NCBI RefSeq assembly: GCF_001544755.2
Contig: NZ_FCOF02000020.1
Span: 1-64,000 of the forward strand
Source of the DNA: Caballeronia catudaia
Lineage (GTDB): Bacteria; Pseudomonadota; Gammaproteobacteria; Burkholderiales; Burkholderiaceae
Direction: 5' to 3'
DNA length: 64,000 bases
Part shown: one piece after another, positions 56,203 to 64,000 of the stretch
Numbering within the stretch: the stretch's first letter is position 1
How the letters are laid out: every line of letters begins with the position of its first letter
The notes under the pieces: generated by a model
Told to the model about the DNA's origin: nothing
The model's input: only the letters and a program-made list of their open reading frames with translations
Database searches by the model: none
Position numbers and translations under genes: made by a program

Positions 56203-57132
56203 TCAGTCGAGGATGTGTTCGGGCGAAGACGTCGGCGGCTTTGGCGCGCGTTCGAACGCGGGATCGGCGGCCATGTCGTGCAGGGCCGTTTCGATCGAAT
56301 CGCAGATCGCGTTGAGCGCGAGATCGTTCTCTTCCATGCCGAACGGATCTTCGATTTGCGCGGCGATCGCTTCGAGAGCCATGAACGCATACGCGACCAG
56401 CAACGCGAAAAGCGGCGTGAGCAGGCCCGCGCCGTCGACGAGACCGAACGGCAGCAGCGCACAGAAGAGATAGATCGTGCGATGGATCATCACCGAGTAC
56501 GAGAAGGGCAGCGGCGTGCCCGCGATCCGCTCGCAGCCGCCGAGCACGGCCGACAGCGCGTTCAGATTGTGCTCGATGGCGAGCACCGCGTAGCCGTCGA
56601 GCGCGCCTTCGCGCTTTCTTTGAGCGACCCATTCGCCGAGCCAGAGCAAGAGCAGCGCGGGACGATACTGCGAGTGCGCGGCGCGCGTGTGCAGCTCCGG
56701 CGGCAGGCGCGGCGCGAGATCGGCGAGAGCATCGGTGCCGCGCAGTTGATGGCGCAGCGCATGCGCGAAGCCGCCCAGGACGGCCAGAAAGCGGCGCGTT
56801 TGAGCGGCATCGCCCGGATGCGGCAGAGTCAGCGCCTGGCGCGCGAGCGAGCGCGCGGTGATGAAGAGCGAGCCCCACAGCTTCCGGCCTTCCCACCAGC
56901 GCTCGTAGCTTGCGCTGTTGCGAAAGCCGAGGAACACCGCGAGTGCAATGCCGACGAGCGCGAAAGGCGGCGTGCCGAGACCGATCGGATAGTGGCGGAC
57001 GTGGTCATGCATGAAGATCGCCGCGACTGAGAGCGCGAAAATCATCCCGAGCCTGGGCAAAAGCTGCGGCAGCACGGAGCCGCGCCAGACGAAAAGCAGC
57101 CGGAACCAGTGCAGCTTGGGGCGAATGATCAT
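56203..57132 (-). CDS. Bestrophin-family (UPF0187) ion channel protein
   Basis: A 309-residue membrane protein. It opens MIIRPKLHWFRLLFVWRGSV and shows the family stretches FLGFRNSASYERWWEGRKLW, ARQALTLPHP and a late LVAYAFMALEAIAAQIEDPF that ends in the acidic EDPF motif. Bacterial bestrophin homologues form pentameric channels. The ATG at 57132 fits the family length. It lies between the chaperone gene and the GST gene on the same strand. Confidence 0.9.
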   Translation of the reverse strand: MIIRPKLHWFRLLFVWRGSVLPQLLPRLGMIFALSVAAIFMHDHVRHYPIGLGTPPFALVGIALAVFLGFRNSASYERWWEGRKLWGSLFITARSLARQALTLPHPGDAAQTRRFLAVLGGFAHALRHQLRGTDALADLAPRLPPELHTRAAHSQYRPALLLLWLGEWVAQRKREGALDGYAVLAIEHNLNALSAVLGGCERIAGTPLPFSYSVMIHRTIYLFCALLPFGLVDGAGLLTPLFALLVAYAFMALEAIAAQIEDPFGMEENDLALNAICDSIETALHDMAADPAFERAPKPPTSSPEHILD

Positions 57133-57245
57133 GGGCGGGCAGCGGACGAAGCCGTGAGTGTATTCGACTTCGCCGATTATCTCGAAAATCGACGCGCTGT
57201 GAGCGAGGCGGCTCACGCAGCTCAGGCATGGCGCACCTGAACCGG

Positions 57246-57965
57246 TCACTGCGCGGTTTCGATCCGCGCGTCCTGAGTCTTGCCGTTGATGCTCGCGCTC
57301 ACGCCGCTCGGCGTGCCTTTCAGCTTCGACGCGATGTCGGCCAGAGACCACGAGCGCACGCGACCCGCGAGCACGTAGCCGAGCAGCCCGGTGGAGAGGG
57401 GCACGTCGCCGCCGCCTGTTTTGATGGTGACGACGCTCAGTTGCGCATGAAGCTTGCCGGTGTTGCTCACGCGCAGGAAGGGTTGTCCGTTCTTCGGGAC
57501 GATGGACCAGTGCAGCACCGGTTCACCCTGTTCGCCGCCAGCCGAGACAAAGAGGGGTACTGAGTAACGAAAGCGAAACTGAACGGCGTTCGCGGCTTCG
57601 GCGCCCGCTGCGGGCAACTCGTCGATCAGCAGCCTATAGGTCCGTTCCGCGGGCGGCGGCGCGCGATCGGCTCGAATCACGCGCACGATCTGCTTCGCGC
57701 CGGGCGCGATCGGCGCGATCGGCGGGCTTGCGATCAGATCGCGTGTCGGAACCATCGAGTCCTTCTCGTCGGCCTGATCCCAGTTGAAAACGCGCACTTG
57801 CGCGTTGATGGGCTGATCGCCATCGTTGCGCAATTCGATTGCTTTACCGGTTTCGGTTGCGTCGAGATGAATGGAGACGGGGGAAATCTGCAGCGACGCC
57901 GCGTGCGACGAGCCGACGTGAAGCGCCAATAAAAGCGCTAGCGCACAGAGGAACACATGTCGCAT
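57246..57965 (-). CDS. Periplasmic pilus-assembly chaperone (PapD-like)
   Basis: A 239-residue chaperone. MRHVFLCALALLLALHVGSS and HAASLQI form a signal peptide. Two immunoglobulin-like domains follow; the conserved ASLQISPVSIHLD G1-side, IAPGAKQIVRVIRADRAPPPAERTYRLLIDELP and FRYSVPLFV are visible (the last two in order along domain 1). It protects subunits by donor-strand complementation and delivers them to the usher. It follows the SCPU subunit gene at 58077 but is separated from the usher gene by about 2 kb. Confidence 0.9.
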   Translation of the reverse strand: MRHVFLCALALLLALHVGSSHAASLQISPVSIHLDATETGKAIELRNDGDQPINAQVRVFNWDQADEKDSMVPTRDLIASPPIAPIAPGAKQIVRVIRADRAPPPAERTYRLLIDELPAAGAEAANAVQFRFRYSVPLFVSAGGEQGEPVLHWSIVPKNGQPFLRVSNTGKLHAQLSVVTIKTGGGDVPLSTGLLGYVLAGRVRSWSLADIASKLKGTPSGVSASINGKTQDARIETAQ

Positions 57966-58076
57966 CGCTGACCTCCGGGTCGTGGCCGACCGTCAGTCAT
58001 TGATAGTGCGAATCGCAGGTAATGGCAAGCGCCGGGCGTTGCGCGCGGCGCTTCTTTCCTGCTTCGTGCGCGTCGC

Positions 58077-58583
58077 TCAGAACGCGACGGTCGCGGTGAC
58101 GGTCGACGTGTAGGTATCGGCGGCAGGCATCGATTGCACCGGCACCCGGCCGTAGACGGTGATCGGCTGCGCGCTGCCATTGCCGGTGCCCGCTACGACG
58201 TCGGTGCCCGTCGTTTGACCCCAGACCTGGGTATGGCCGGCATCGCGATAGAGGTTGTATTTGACCTGCGCCGTGCCGCCCGCGTTGGCCAGTTCGCGAT
58301 CGGCGATCGTCGAACCGGTGGCCGAGCCCGCGTCGAGCGCGACGGTGTACGGCGTATTTTTCGTGCAGGTGACCGAGACGCTCGTCGTCTGGTCGAGATT
58401 GCTGTCGATCACGCCGGTCGAGCCGAAGTTCAGCGGGTTCGCCGAAATGGAGCAGTCGGCCTCCACGGTAAGCGACACCTGGAAGGTGGCGGTCTTGCTG
58501 CCGGCAAACGCGCCCGGCGCGACGGACAACGCGGCTGCGCTCATGACTGCGACCAGGGTGGCTTTGGCGAACGTGCTCTTCAT
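58077..58583 (-). CDS. Spore coat protein U (SCPU) domain pilus subunit
   Basis: A 168-residue secreted subunit. The signal peptide ends APGAFAGS. The SCPU domain shows DCSISANPLNFGSTG, a second cysteine in VTCTKNTPYTVALDAG, GRVPVQSMPAADTY and the terminal TSTVTATVAF, the strand used in assembly. It is likely the major pilin. It lies 111 bases before the chaperone gene. Confidence 0.92.
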   Translation of the reverse strand: MKSTFAKATLVAVMSAAALSVAPGAFAGSKTATFQVSLTVEADCSISANPLNFGSTGVIDSNLDQTTSVSVTCTKNTPYTVALDAGSATGSTIADRELANAGGTAQVKYNLYRDAGHTQVWGQTTGTDVVAGTGNGSAQPITVYGRVPVQSMPAADTYTSTVTATVAF

Positions 58584-58800
58584 GCTGATTCTCTCCGTAT
58601 AACTGCAGAAGGTTTGCGGTAGCGGGCTTGACTTCCGGCGCCCGTCGACATGTGAACAGATTAATGAGATGAAACTTGAGACGGAACGGGACGACTCTTA
58701 AGTCGCGTGCGTCGAACGACAATGCGTCGTTGATGGAATCGAATCAATGGCGAGTGCAATGGCGAGTGCAACGGCGACGCGCGATCAGATGCTTCGGCCT

Positions 58801-59253
58801 TCAGAACACGATGGTCGTCGGCACGATCTCCGAAAGCGGGTCGCCTGGCGCGTCCGCGGCGGCGCCATCGTCGTTTGCGCTTTTTCCGGCGCCCGGTTCC
58901 GCGCGCTTCGTCCTGGCTTGCGATTCGGCTCGCGTCGTGCCGTGGCGCAAGGTGTAGCGCGCCACCGGGATATCGCCTTCGCCGGCGAGGAGGCGCACGG
59001 CCTTGCCGAATTGCGGTTCGAAATCGCCGCCCTGCAACACGTACGGCGCGGTGCGGCCGCTGCAGCGCACCGTGAGATCGCTCGAGGTCGAATCCGCAAC
59101 GGGCGTTGCGGCGACCATCGTGCACGTGTCCGAAACGGTCAGCGCCACTCTGAACGATGCGGCGTGTCCGGCGGCCGAGGCGCCCGACATACCGATGGTC
59201 GTCGACAAGACGAATGCAACGACGATCGACGTTACACGCAGCATGCTCTTCAT
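58801..59253 (-). CDS. Divergent SCPU-like secreted protein with disordered region
   Basis: A 150-residue protein. MKSMLRVTSIVVAFVLSTTI leads a signal peptide ending SGASAAG. A half-length SCPU-like domain follows, with cysteines in SDTCTMVAATPVAD and VRCSGRTAPYVLQGG. The region from about residue 100 (RHGTTRAESQARTKRAEPGA) is charged and disordered, and the last residues IVPTTIVF resemble the end strand of SCPU subunits. It is the first gene of the pilus set. It may be a minor subunit or a relic; the domain is incomplete. Confidence 0.75.
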   Translation of the reverse strand: MKSMLRVTSIVVAFVLSTTIGMSGASAAGHAASFRVALTVSDTCTMVAATPVADSTSSDLTVRCSGRTAPYVLQGGDFEPQFGKAVRLLAGEGDIPVARYTLRHGTTRAESQARTKRAEPGAGKSANDDGAAADAPGDPLSEIVPTTIVF

Positions 59254-59660
59254 GGCGGGGCCTCCAATGGAATAGTCCGATCCTGAACCCACCTTATCGC
59301 AAGTGTTTATAAGAATGAATGAGACACGTCTTATTGGAGCGGTTTTGCGAATGCGCGTATTTGAGTTTCGATCGGGTCGCGATTCGCGCGCACGATTGCG
59401 CGATTGAAACAGAGAAAATCCTGCCGGCGGCAATCCGATTTTCAAACCCGAAAAGTCGTGTGGAACTACCCTGTATGGGAATGAGCACCTAGAATGAAAG
59501 TCATTCGATTCCTATGATCCTCCATAAAATTAGGAAACCAAATCAAAATTTCATTCGCGCGATCAGTCGGTTCGATTGATCCGTCCGTGGAATCGAAAAG
59601 AAGCCGTTTCGAAAATCGAACAAAACAATGGGCGATTGCGTTTTCGCGAAGGAGGCTCGC
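59254..59660. promoter_or_regulatory. Divergent promoter region of the pilus genes and the LPMO gene
   Basis: A 407-bp gap, strongly AT-rich at 59300-59345 and 59490-59570, between the minus-strand pilus set and the plus-strand LPMO gene. It holds a 6-bp inverted repeat GAATGA-AAG-TCATTC at 59492-59506. No gene is visible. A GGAGG ribosome site at 59651-59655 serves the LPMO start. AT-rich DNA here is typical for H-NS-type silencing, an inference only. Confidence 0.55.
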
Positions 59661-61148
59661 ATGTTTGCCGCAAAGAAGAAGTTAATTGCAGCGCTGGTTC
59701 CCTTGACGATGCCGCCCGCCGTATGGGCGCATGGCTCGATGGAAACACCGATCAGCCGGATCTATTCGTGTTTTCTCGAAGGAGCGGAAACGCCCAAGTC
59801 CGCTGCGTGCAAGGCCGCGGTGGACCTCACGGGGCCGCAGTTTCTTTACGACTGGTCCGGCGTGAACCAACTTCCCAACGGCGATCACAAGGCGTTCGTG
59901 CCCGATGGAACGCTCTGCGGCGGCAACAAGAGCAATTATCGCGGGCTCGATCTTCCGCGCGGCGACTGGACCGCCACGCCGATTTCTCCCGATCTCAGCG
60001 GCAACTATCAGTTTGTCTGGTATGCCACCGCGCCGCACGTGACGCGGTATTTCCAGATCTACATGACGTCGGACGGTTACGACTTCAATCAACCGTTGAA
60101 ATGGTCGGATCTCGATAGCAAGCCGTTTTGCGAAGTCACGAGCGTCACGCTCGAGAACCAGCGCTACAAGATCAACTGCAAGCTGCCGGCCGGCAAGACG
60201 GGCAGGCGCGTGCTTTATGCGATCTGGCAGCGCAACGACAGCGCCGAGGCGTTCTATTCGTGCAGCGATGTGATCATCAACGCGTCGAAGACGACGTGGC
60301 GCGAGGTACGTCCGATTCCGACGACGGCGACGAATCAGCCGGCCGGCATGAAGATCACGCTGCGTGTGTTCGACAAGGACGGGCACGATGTCGAATCGAT
60401 CACTTACACGGTGACGTCGCAGACGACGGAAGCAGCCGCATGGGTGTATGCACTCGCGCAGAAAATCAATACCGAAGGGAAGCACGTGCGCGTCGGGCTC
60501 ATCGACAACAACTCGAACATCGTCGCGCAAAAGGATATGGCGGCGAATCGGATTTACGTCGACGGGGCGCAGGACTACAACTTCGCGATGGACTACACCG
60601 GCGCACCGACCCCCGCACCGGCCCCGACGCCTGCGCCCACGCCGACACCCGCGCCGACCCCAACGCCCACGCCCACGCCCACGCCGACACCCACGCCGAC
60701 GCCAGCGCCGACACCCACGCCCACGCCCACACCCACGCCGGTGCCCACGCCAGCTCCAACACCCGCGCCGACCCCAACTCCAACGCCCACACCCGCGCCA
60801 ACACCGAGCGCGGGCGGGACCTGCGCGGTCGCCTGGCAAGCGGGCACGGTCTACAAGACGAAGGAAACGGCATCGGTCAACGGCCGCAACTACAGCGCGC
60901 GTTGGGAAAACACCGATGATCCGTCGCGCAACTCGGGCAGCGGCAAATCCTGGCAGGACCTCGGCGCGTGTTCAGGCGAGACGACAATGGCGTGCGCACC
61001 GGCGTGGTCGAGCGGCAAGACCTACGCCACCGCCGGCACGAGCGTCAGCTACAGCGGCGCCAACTATCGCAACAAGTGGTGGAGCGCGGGCGTCAATCCG
61101 GCCAGCAACTCGGACGGCGCCTGGGAAAAAACAGGGCCCTGCAAATGA
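59661..61148 (+). CDS. Chitin-active lytic polysaccharide monooxygenase (AA10, GbpA-like)
   Basis: A 495-residue secreted copper enzyme. The signal peptide ends VWA, so H24 becomes the N-terminal copper-brace histidine; H126 (in [11 protein letters not shown]) is the second. A GbpA-type second domain follows (residues about 220-312), then a 68-residue Pro/Thr/Ala linker (315-382). Two CBM5/12 chitin-binding modules (388-433 and 443-495, with WQAGTVY and WSSGKTY) close the protein. It cleaves crystalline chitin oxidatively and should assist the GH19 chitinase at 63325. The start has GGAGG 5 bases upstream. Confidence 0.92.
   Translation: MFAAKKKLIAALVPLTMPPAVWAHGSMETPISRIYSCFLEGAETPKSAACKAAVDLTGPQFLYDWSGVNQLPNGDHKAFVPDGTLCGGNKSNYRGLDLPRGDWTATPISPDLSGNYQFVWYATAPHVTRYFQIYMTSDGYDFNQPLKWSDLDSKPFCEVTSVTLENQRYKINCKLPAGKTGRRVLYAIWQRNDSAEAFYSCSDVIINASKTTWREVRPIPTTATNQPAGMKITLRVFDKDGHDVESITYTVTSQTTEAAAWVYALAQKINTEGKHVRVGLIDNNSNIVAQKDMAANRIYVDGAQDYNFAMDYTGAPTPAPAPTPAPTPTPAPTPTPTPTPTPTPTPTPAPTPTPTPTPTPVPTPAPTPAPTPTPTPTPAPTPSAGGTCAVAWQAGTVYKTKETASVNGRNYSARWENTDDPSRNSGSGKSWQDLGACSGETTMACAPAWSSGKTYATAGTSVSYSGANYRNKWWSAGVNPASNSDGAWEKTGPCK
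60603..60806 (+). repeat. Pro-Thr/Pro-Ala coding microrepeat in the LPMO linker
   Basis: A 204-bp run of CCSACS-type hexamers that encodes alternating Pro with Thr or Ala (residues 315-382). It keeps the reading frame. Such repeats expand and contract in multiples of 6 bp, changing linker length between the catalytic and chitin-binding parts. Confidence 0.85.
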
Positions 61149-61250
61149 AAGAGCGCACGCGCTGCGCCGGCCGCGCTTCGGTGCAGCGCTTCGCCCATGA
61201 ATCCGATCGCGACATGGCGCGCGGCGGACTTTCGGCAACGAAGAGCGCCG

Positions 61251-62111
61251 TCACGCTTGCGCCCGAAAGCGCCCGCGGCGTATCCACTTCGTCGCGATCC
61301 ATTTTTCGCCGCGCTCGACGGGGGTGCCGGCATGCAAGGTCCTGGGATCGGTCTGGCCGAGTTCGTTCACGTACTCGAAGTACAACGCCGCGCCGCGCCG
61401 CGGATGGATGGTCAGGCCGATGTCCGGGAACGTCGTGTCGCCGCCTTGCTCCACTTCGTTCAGGTAAAGAATCAGCGTTGCAACGCGCTGTCCGCCACGC
61501 TGCATGTGGTGTTTGCTGCCCGCCTGCTCTTCGGGAAAGTAGTCGAAATGCGGGCGATACTCACCGCCGACGCCGTATCGCAGGATATGCAGATCCTCGC
61601 CGTTTTCGACCGGCTGCTGCACGAGCTCGGCGAGCCGGCGATCGATGGTCGCGACGAGCGCATCGGTCGATCCGTTGACGAACGCGCCTTCGCTCTTGCG
61701 CGCCTCGATCAGCACTTCGCTGCCCGAATCGGGATCGACCACGGACGAGCGCTGCACGCATTCGCGGCCGACTTCGATCAGCCTGTCGCATTCCTCGTCG
61801 CTCAACACGTCGCAGAGCAGCGCGACGACCGGCTCCTCGCAACTGAAGAGTTTCTGCGCGGCGCGGTCGCTCGCGGCGAGCACGCGGCCGGGCGGAAGCA
61901 TCGGCTTGCCGTACAGATAGTCGCCCGCTGCCTCTTCGTCCTGTCCGATATCGTCGCCCGCGATATGGCGGGCAAGGATCGAGCGCGCGGTATTGGGATG
62001 GAACGCGTTGGCGATCATCGCGTCGATCAGCGATTGATGCGTGCATCCGCGGCGGATGTTGTCGTCGAGCCAGGTCTTCCATGCGGCGTCGAAGCGGGGA
62101 TTCGTGCTCAT
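61251..62111 (-). CDS. 2-oxoglutarate/Fe(II) oxygenase, prolyl-4-hydroxylase type
   Basis: A 286-residue dioxygenase. The C-terminal P4Hc domain carries the iron triad H188, D190 (YRPHFDYF) and H260 (TLHAGTPVERGEKW), with K270 for the 2-oxoglutarate carboxylate. The N-terminal 90 residues are an extra region, with GDYLYGKPMLPPG before the catalytic fold. No signal peptide, so it acts in the cytoplasm. It is convergent with the proline-rich LPMO gene (102 bases between) and divergent from the transglycosylase gene. Substrate unknown. Confidence 0.9.
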   Translation of the reverse strand: MSTNPRFDAAWKTWLDDNIRRGCTHQSLIDAMIANAFHPNTARSILARHIAGDDIGQDEEAAGDYLYGKPMLPPGRVLAASDRAAQKLFSCEEPVVALLCDVLSDEECDRLIEVGRECVQRSSVVDPDSGSEVLIEARKSEGAFVNGSTDALVATIDRRLAELVQQPVENGEDLHILRYGVGGEYRPHFDYFPEEQAGSKHHMQRGGQRVATLILYLNEVEQGGDTTFPDIGLTIHPRRGAALYFEYVNELGQTDPRTLHAGTPVERGEKWIATKWIRRGRFRAQA

Positions 62112-62365
62112 GGCGGCTTCGCAAGTGGTCGGAAATCGGTTTGCCGGAATGCGTCGTCGTGGCGCTTCATATGACGGCGCGCAAAGAGTCCGCCTTCATG
62201 GAAGCACAGCGCAGCGCGAAAGACAACGGCACGGTTGAAACAAACGCGCGCACTGTTGTGCGCACCGGCGCGCATTCTTCATGGCGCCGCGCGGGAAGCG
62301 AACTATGCTTCGATGAGACGCGCGGCCTCTTCACAGAATGCTGCCGTTTCCCGAAGGTTCGAGCC

Positions 62366-63291
62366 ATGCGAAACCAAGCGTTGATCGTTCTGCCCGCTGC
62401 GCGCCGTTGCATCGGCCTGGCGCTCGCGTGCGCATGGCTCACGCTCGCGAATCCCGCGCGCGCGGCGTCGATGCTCAGGTGCGAAGGCGACGACGACTCG
62501 GTGAGCTATGTCAGCGCGGGCAACGGCAACGCCCACTGCAGCCGCCTGAGCATGCTCTGGCAATGGAGGCCGCCCGCTTCGGCATCCGGCGCGCAAACGG
62601 GCGGGACGACGCCGGAGAGCCGCCGCGCCGTCGCGGTCCAGCCCGCCGCCATCGGACCGCTCGACGGCGCCAACACGGCGCTGCCGCTCGGCGCGCCGCG
62701 CCGCGCCGCGCCAGCCTGACGCGACGTGAAGCGGCGACGCGCATCTACAGCTACATCGAAGACGGCGTGCGGCACTACCTCACGCGAATGCCGGAGGGCG
62801 CGCCGCGCGACGTGACGGTGATCCAGTTGCAATTCATCGAGACGTGCAATCTGTGCGCGCCCGATACGCCCGTGAACGTCGCGGCGTTGCTGCTCGACAG
62901 GCGCGCGTATCGACAGGAGATCGATGCGAATGCGGCCGCGTTCGGCGTCGACAGCGCGCTCGTGCGGGCCGTGATTCACGCGGAGTCGGCGTATCGGGCG
63001 AATGCGCTCTCGCGCGCGGGCGCGCAGGGACTCATGCAACTGATGCCATCGACGGCGCTGCGCTTTGGCGTCGGCGATCCCTTCGATGCCGCGCAGAACA
63101 TCCGCGGCGGGGTGCAATATCTGTCGTGGCTGCTCAGGCGCTTCGGCAACGATCTCGATCGCGCGCTCGCCGCCTACAACAGCGGCGAGGCGGCCGTCGA
63201 CCGTTACGACGGCGTGCCGCCCTATGCCGAAACCAAAACCTACGTCGCGCGCGTCAAGGCGCTGACGGAACGCTATCGCGCCGACCGCTGA
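62366..63291 (+). pseudogene. Lytic transglycosylase (SLT domain), frameshifted
   Basis: Two frames together make one protein. The first, from ATG 62366, gives a signal peptide and ASMLRCEGDDDSVSYVS and stops at 62719. The second continues to 63291 with TRIYSYIEDGVRHYLTRMPE and an SLT/goose-lysozyme domain: the catalytic glutamate is in IHAESAYRANALSRAGAQGL, then MQLMPSTALRFG and AYNSGEAAV. The break is inside four GCGCC repeats at 62693-62712. Removing one unit joins the frames exactly. It cleaves peptidoglycan if intact. Could be a genuine mutation, a switch or a sequencing error. Confidence 0.8.
62693..62712 (+). repeat. Four tandem GCGCC units at the transglycosylase frameshift
   Basis: GCGCC occurs four times in a row at 62693-62712. 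Three copies would keep the upstream and downstream frames in register (A-P-R-R-A then S-L-T-R-R); four copies end the protein at a TGA at 62717. Confidence 0.9.
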
Positions 63292-63324
63292 GCGGCCGGC
63301 GCGCGATCGTCGTCCGCGCCGCGC

Positions 63325-64000
63325 TCACTTCGTGTTGTCGACTTCGACCTTGCCGTTGAGTTCCACCTTGCCGCGGAAGAAGTAATCGGTGCAGGCCTTG
63401 TAATCGCCCGGCAAGAGCAGCGAGAAGGGCATCTGATAATCGACGATCTTGCAGCCGGTCGCGGGCTTGCCGTTGACCCACGAATAGTCCTTGTCGAGAT
63501 ACGCCTTGATCGCCGCCGCCGATCCTTCCTGGAAGCCGCGCATGTTGGCGCAGCCAAGCGGCTCGTCGCCGGGAACCGGCACGTTGAGCTCCCTCGCGAA
63601 CTCCTTGTAGGCGTTGATGCGGTTCGTCACCTGCGGTTTTTCGGCGCCGCCGCCGCCGCATTCGATCCCGCCGTTGATGATGTACACCGTCGCGCCGAAG
63701 CCCGGCTTCATGTTGTTGCCGAGATCGACGCTGTTGGGCTTCCAGGTGCCGTCGATGGCCCAGGTCATCGGCGGCTTCGGCGTTTGCGGCGTCACCGCGA
63801 ACCACACCGCCGACGCGAAGTTCAGCCAGGTATCCGCGACGTTGCCCGGGTTGTCGAGCAGCACGTTCACATCGCCGTAGAGCGCCTGCGAGAACGGGCC
63901 GAAGTTGTAGTTCCAGGAGAGTTGCTTGGAGCCTCGTCCGAAGTAGTCGAGATACTTGCCCTGGGCATTCTTCGCGCACGGATAGAAGATCCAGTTGGTC
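63325..64000 (-). CDS. GH19 family chitinase (C-terminal part, cut by window end)
   Basis: The frame stays open to the right edge, so the 5' end is outside. The first visible part is TNWIFYPCAKNAQGKYLDYF, then GRGSKQLSWNYNFGPFS, the hallmark of glycoside hydrolase family 19 after its catalytic glutamates. VADTWLNFASAVWFAVTPQT and CGGGGAEKPQVTNRINAYKEF follow. About 225 residues are seen; the catalytic glutamates and any signal or binding domain lie beyond the edge. It hydrolyses chitin and pairs in function with the LPMO at 59661. A short linker-like tail ends the protein. Confidence 0.88.
   Translation of the reverse strand, partial: TNWIFYPCAKNAQGKYLDYFGRGSKQLSWNYNFGPFSQALYGDVNVLLDNPGNVADTWLNFASAVWFAVTPQTPKPPMTWAIDGTWKPNSVDLGNNMKPGFGATVYIINGGIECGGGGAEKPQVTNRINAYKEFARELNVPVPGDEPLGCANMRGFQEGSAAAIKAYLDKDYSWVNGKPATGCKIVDYQMPFSLLLPGDYKACTDYFFRGKVELNGKVEVDNTK

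Noticed and set aside
60603-60806. Possible CRISPR or tandem-repeat array
   Set aside because: The repeats are 6-bp codon pairs without spacers and lie within an intact reading frame.
60593-60847. Gly-Val alternating protein on the minus strand at the LPMO linker
   Set aside because: It is the reverse reading of the Pro-Thr coding repeat, not a silk-like protein.

Overview
The window is high-GC DNA with strong GC3 codon bias. Its gene neighbourhoods (cysB-cysI-DUF934-cysH-cysD-cysN-SUMT, metG/apbC/dcd, panC-panD, DUF3460-scpA, 6S RNA beside an EVE gene and zapA) are those of a betaproteobacterium of the Burkholderiaceae, probably Paraburkholderia or Caballeronia. This assignment rests on recognised proteins and synteny, not on a search. 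Almost all of the window looks like chromosomal core; accessory DNA is limited to the left edge, two toxin-antitoxin traces and the right-hand 12 kb.

Layout. Bases 1-486 hold the edge of an integrated element: the 5' part of a P4-type integrase facing away from a tRNA-Leu(CAA) gene. Bases 598-9177 are sulfur assimilation: an orphan periplasmic binding protein, the regulator cysB, and a plus-strand operon cysI-DUF934-cysH (APS-reductase type)-cysD-cysN-SUMT that takes sulfate to sulfide and makes the siroheme precursor for CysI. A vapBC toxin-antitoxin pair with a well-defined operator lies between this operon and a sirohydrochlorin chelatase gene. Bases 10337-15107 carry lptG/lptF, pepA, holC and a small conserved gene; then come ilvD with a divergent LysR gene, lgt, a SIMPL protein, an EVE protein, 6S RNA, zapA and a coiled-coil partner.

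Bases 21401-32794 are a B12 uptake and salvage locus. A cobalamin riboswitch leads btuB, btuC and btuD, followed by cobT, cobS and cobC. Divergent units encode btuF, cobD, cbiB and cobU on the minus strand and cobyric acid synthase on the plus strand. Bases 32788-43175 hold a thioesterase, an orphan ParA, panD, panC, scpA, DUF3460, tamA, tamB and one unrecognised small gene. Bases 43307-51751 hold metG, a HicB remnant, an OmpA lipoprotein, apbC, a superoxide-dismutase-like lipoprotein that lacks most metal ligands, dcd and a large PLP amino-acid decarboxylase.

The right end is surface and secretion biology. A chaperone-usher/spore-coat-U pilus set on the minus strand (51846-59253) is split by a glutathione S-transferase and a bestrophin gene. 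Next come a secreted chitin-active AA10 lytic polysaccharide monooxygenase with a long Pro/Thr linker, a prolyl-4-hydroxylase-type oxygenase, a lytic transglycosylase broken by one extra copy of a 5-bp repeat, and the C-terminal part of a GH19 chitinase cut by the window end. The most unusual points are the transglycosylase slippage site, the hydroxylase beside a proline-rich secreted protein, the metal-site-poor SOD protein, the split pilus cluster and the DUF934 gene in the sulfur operon.
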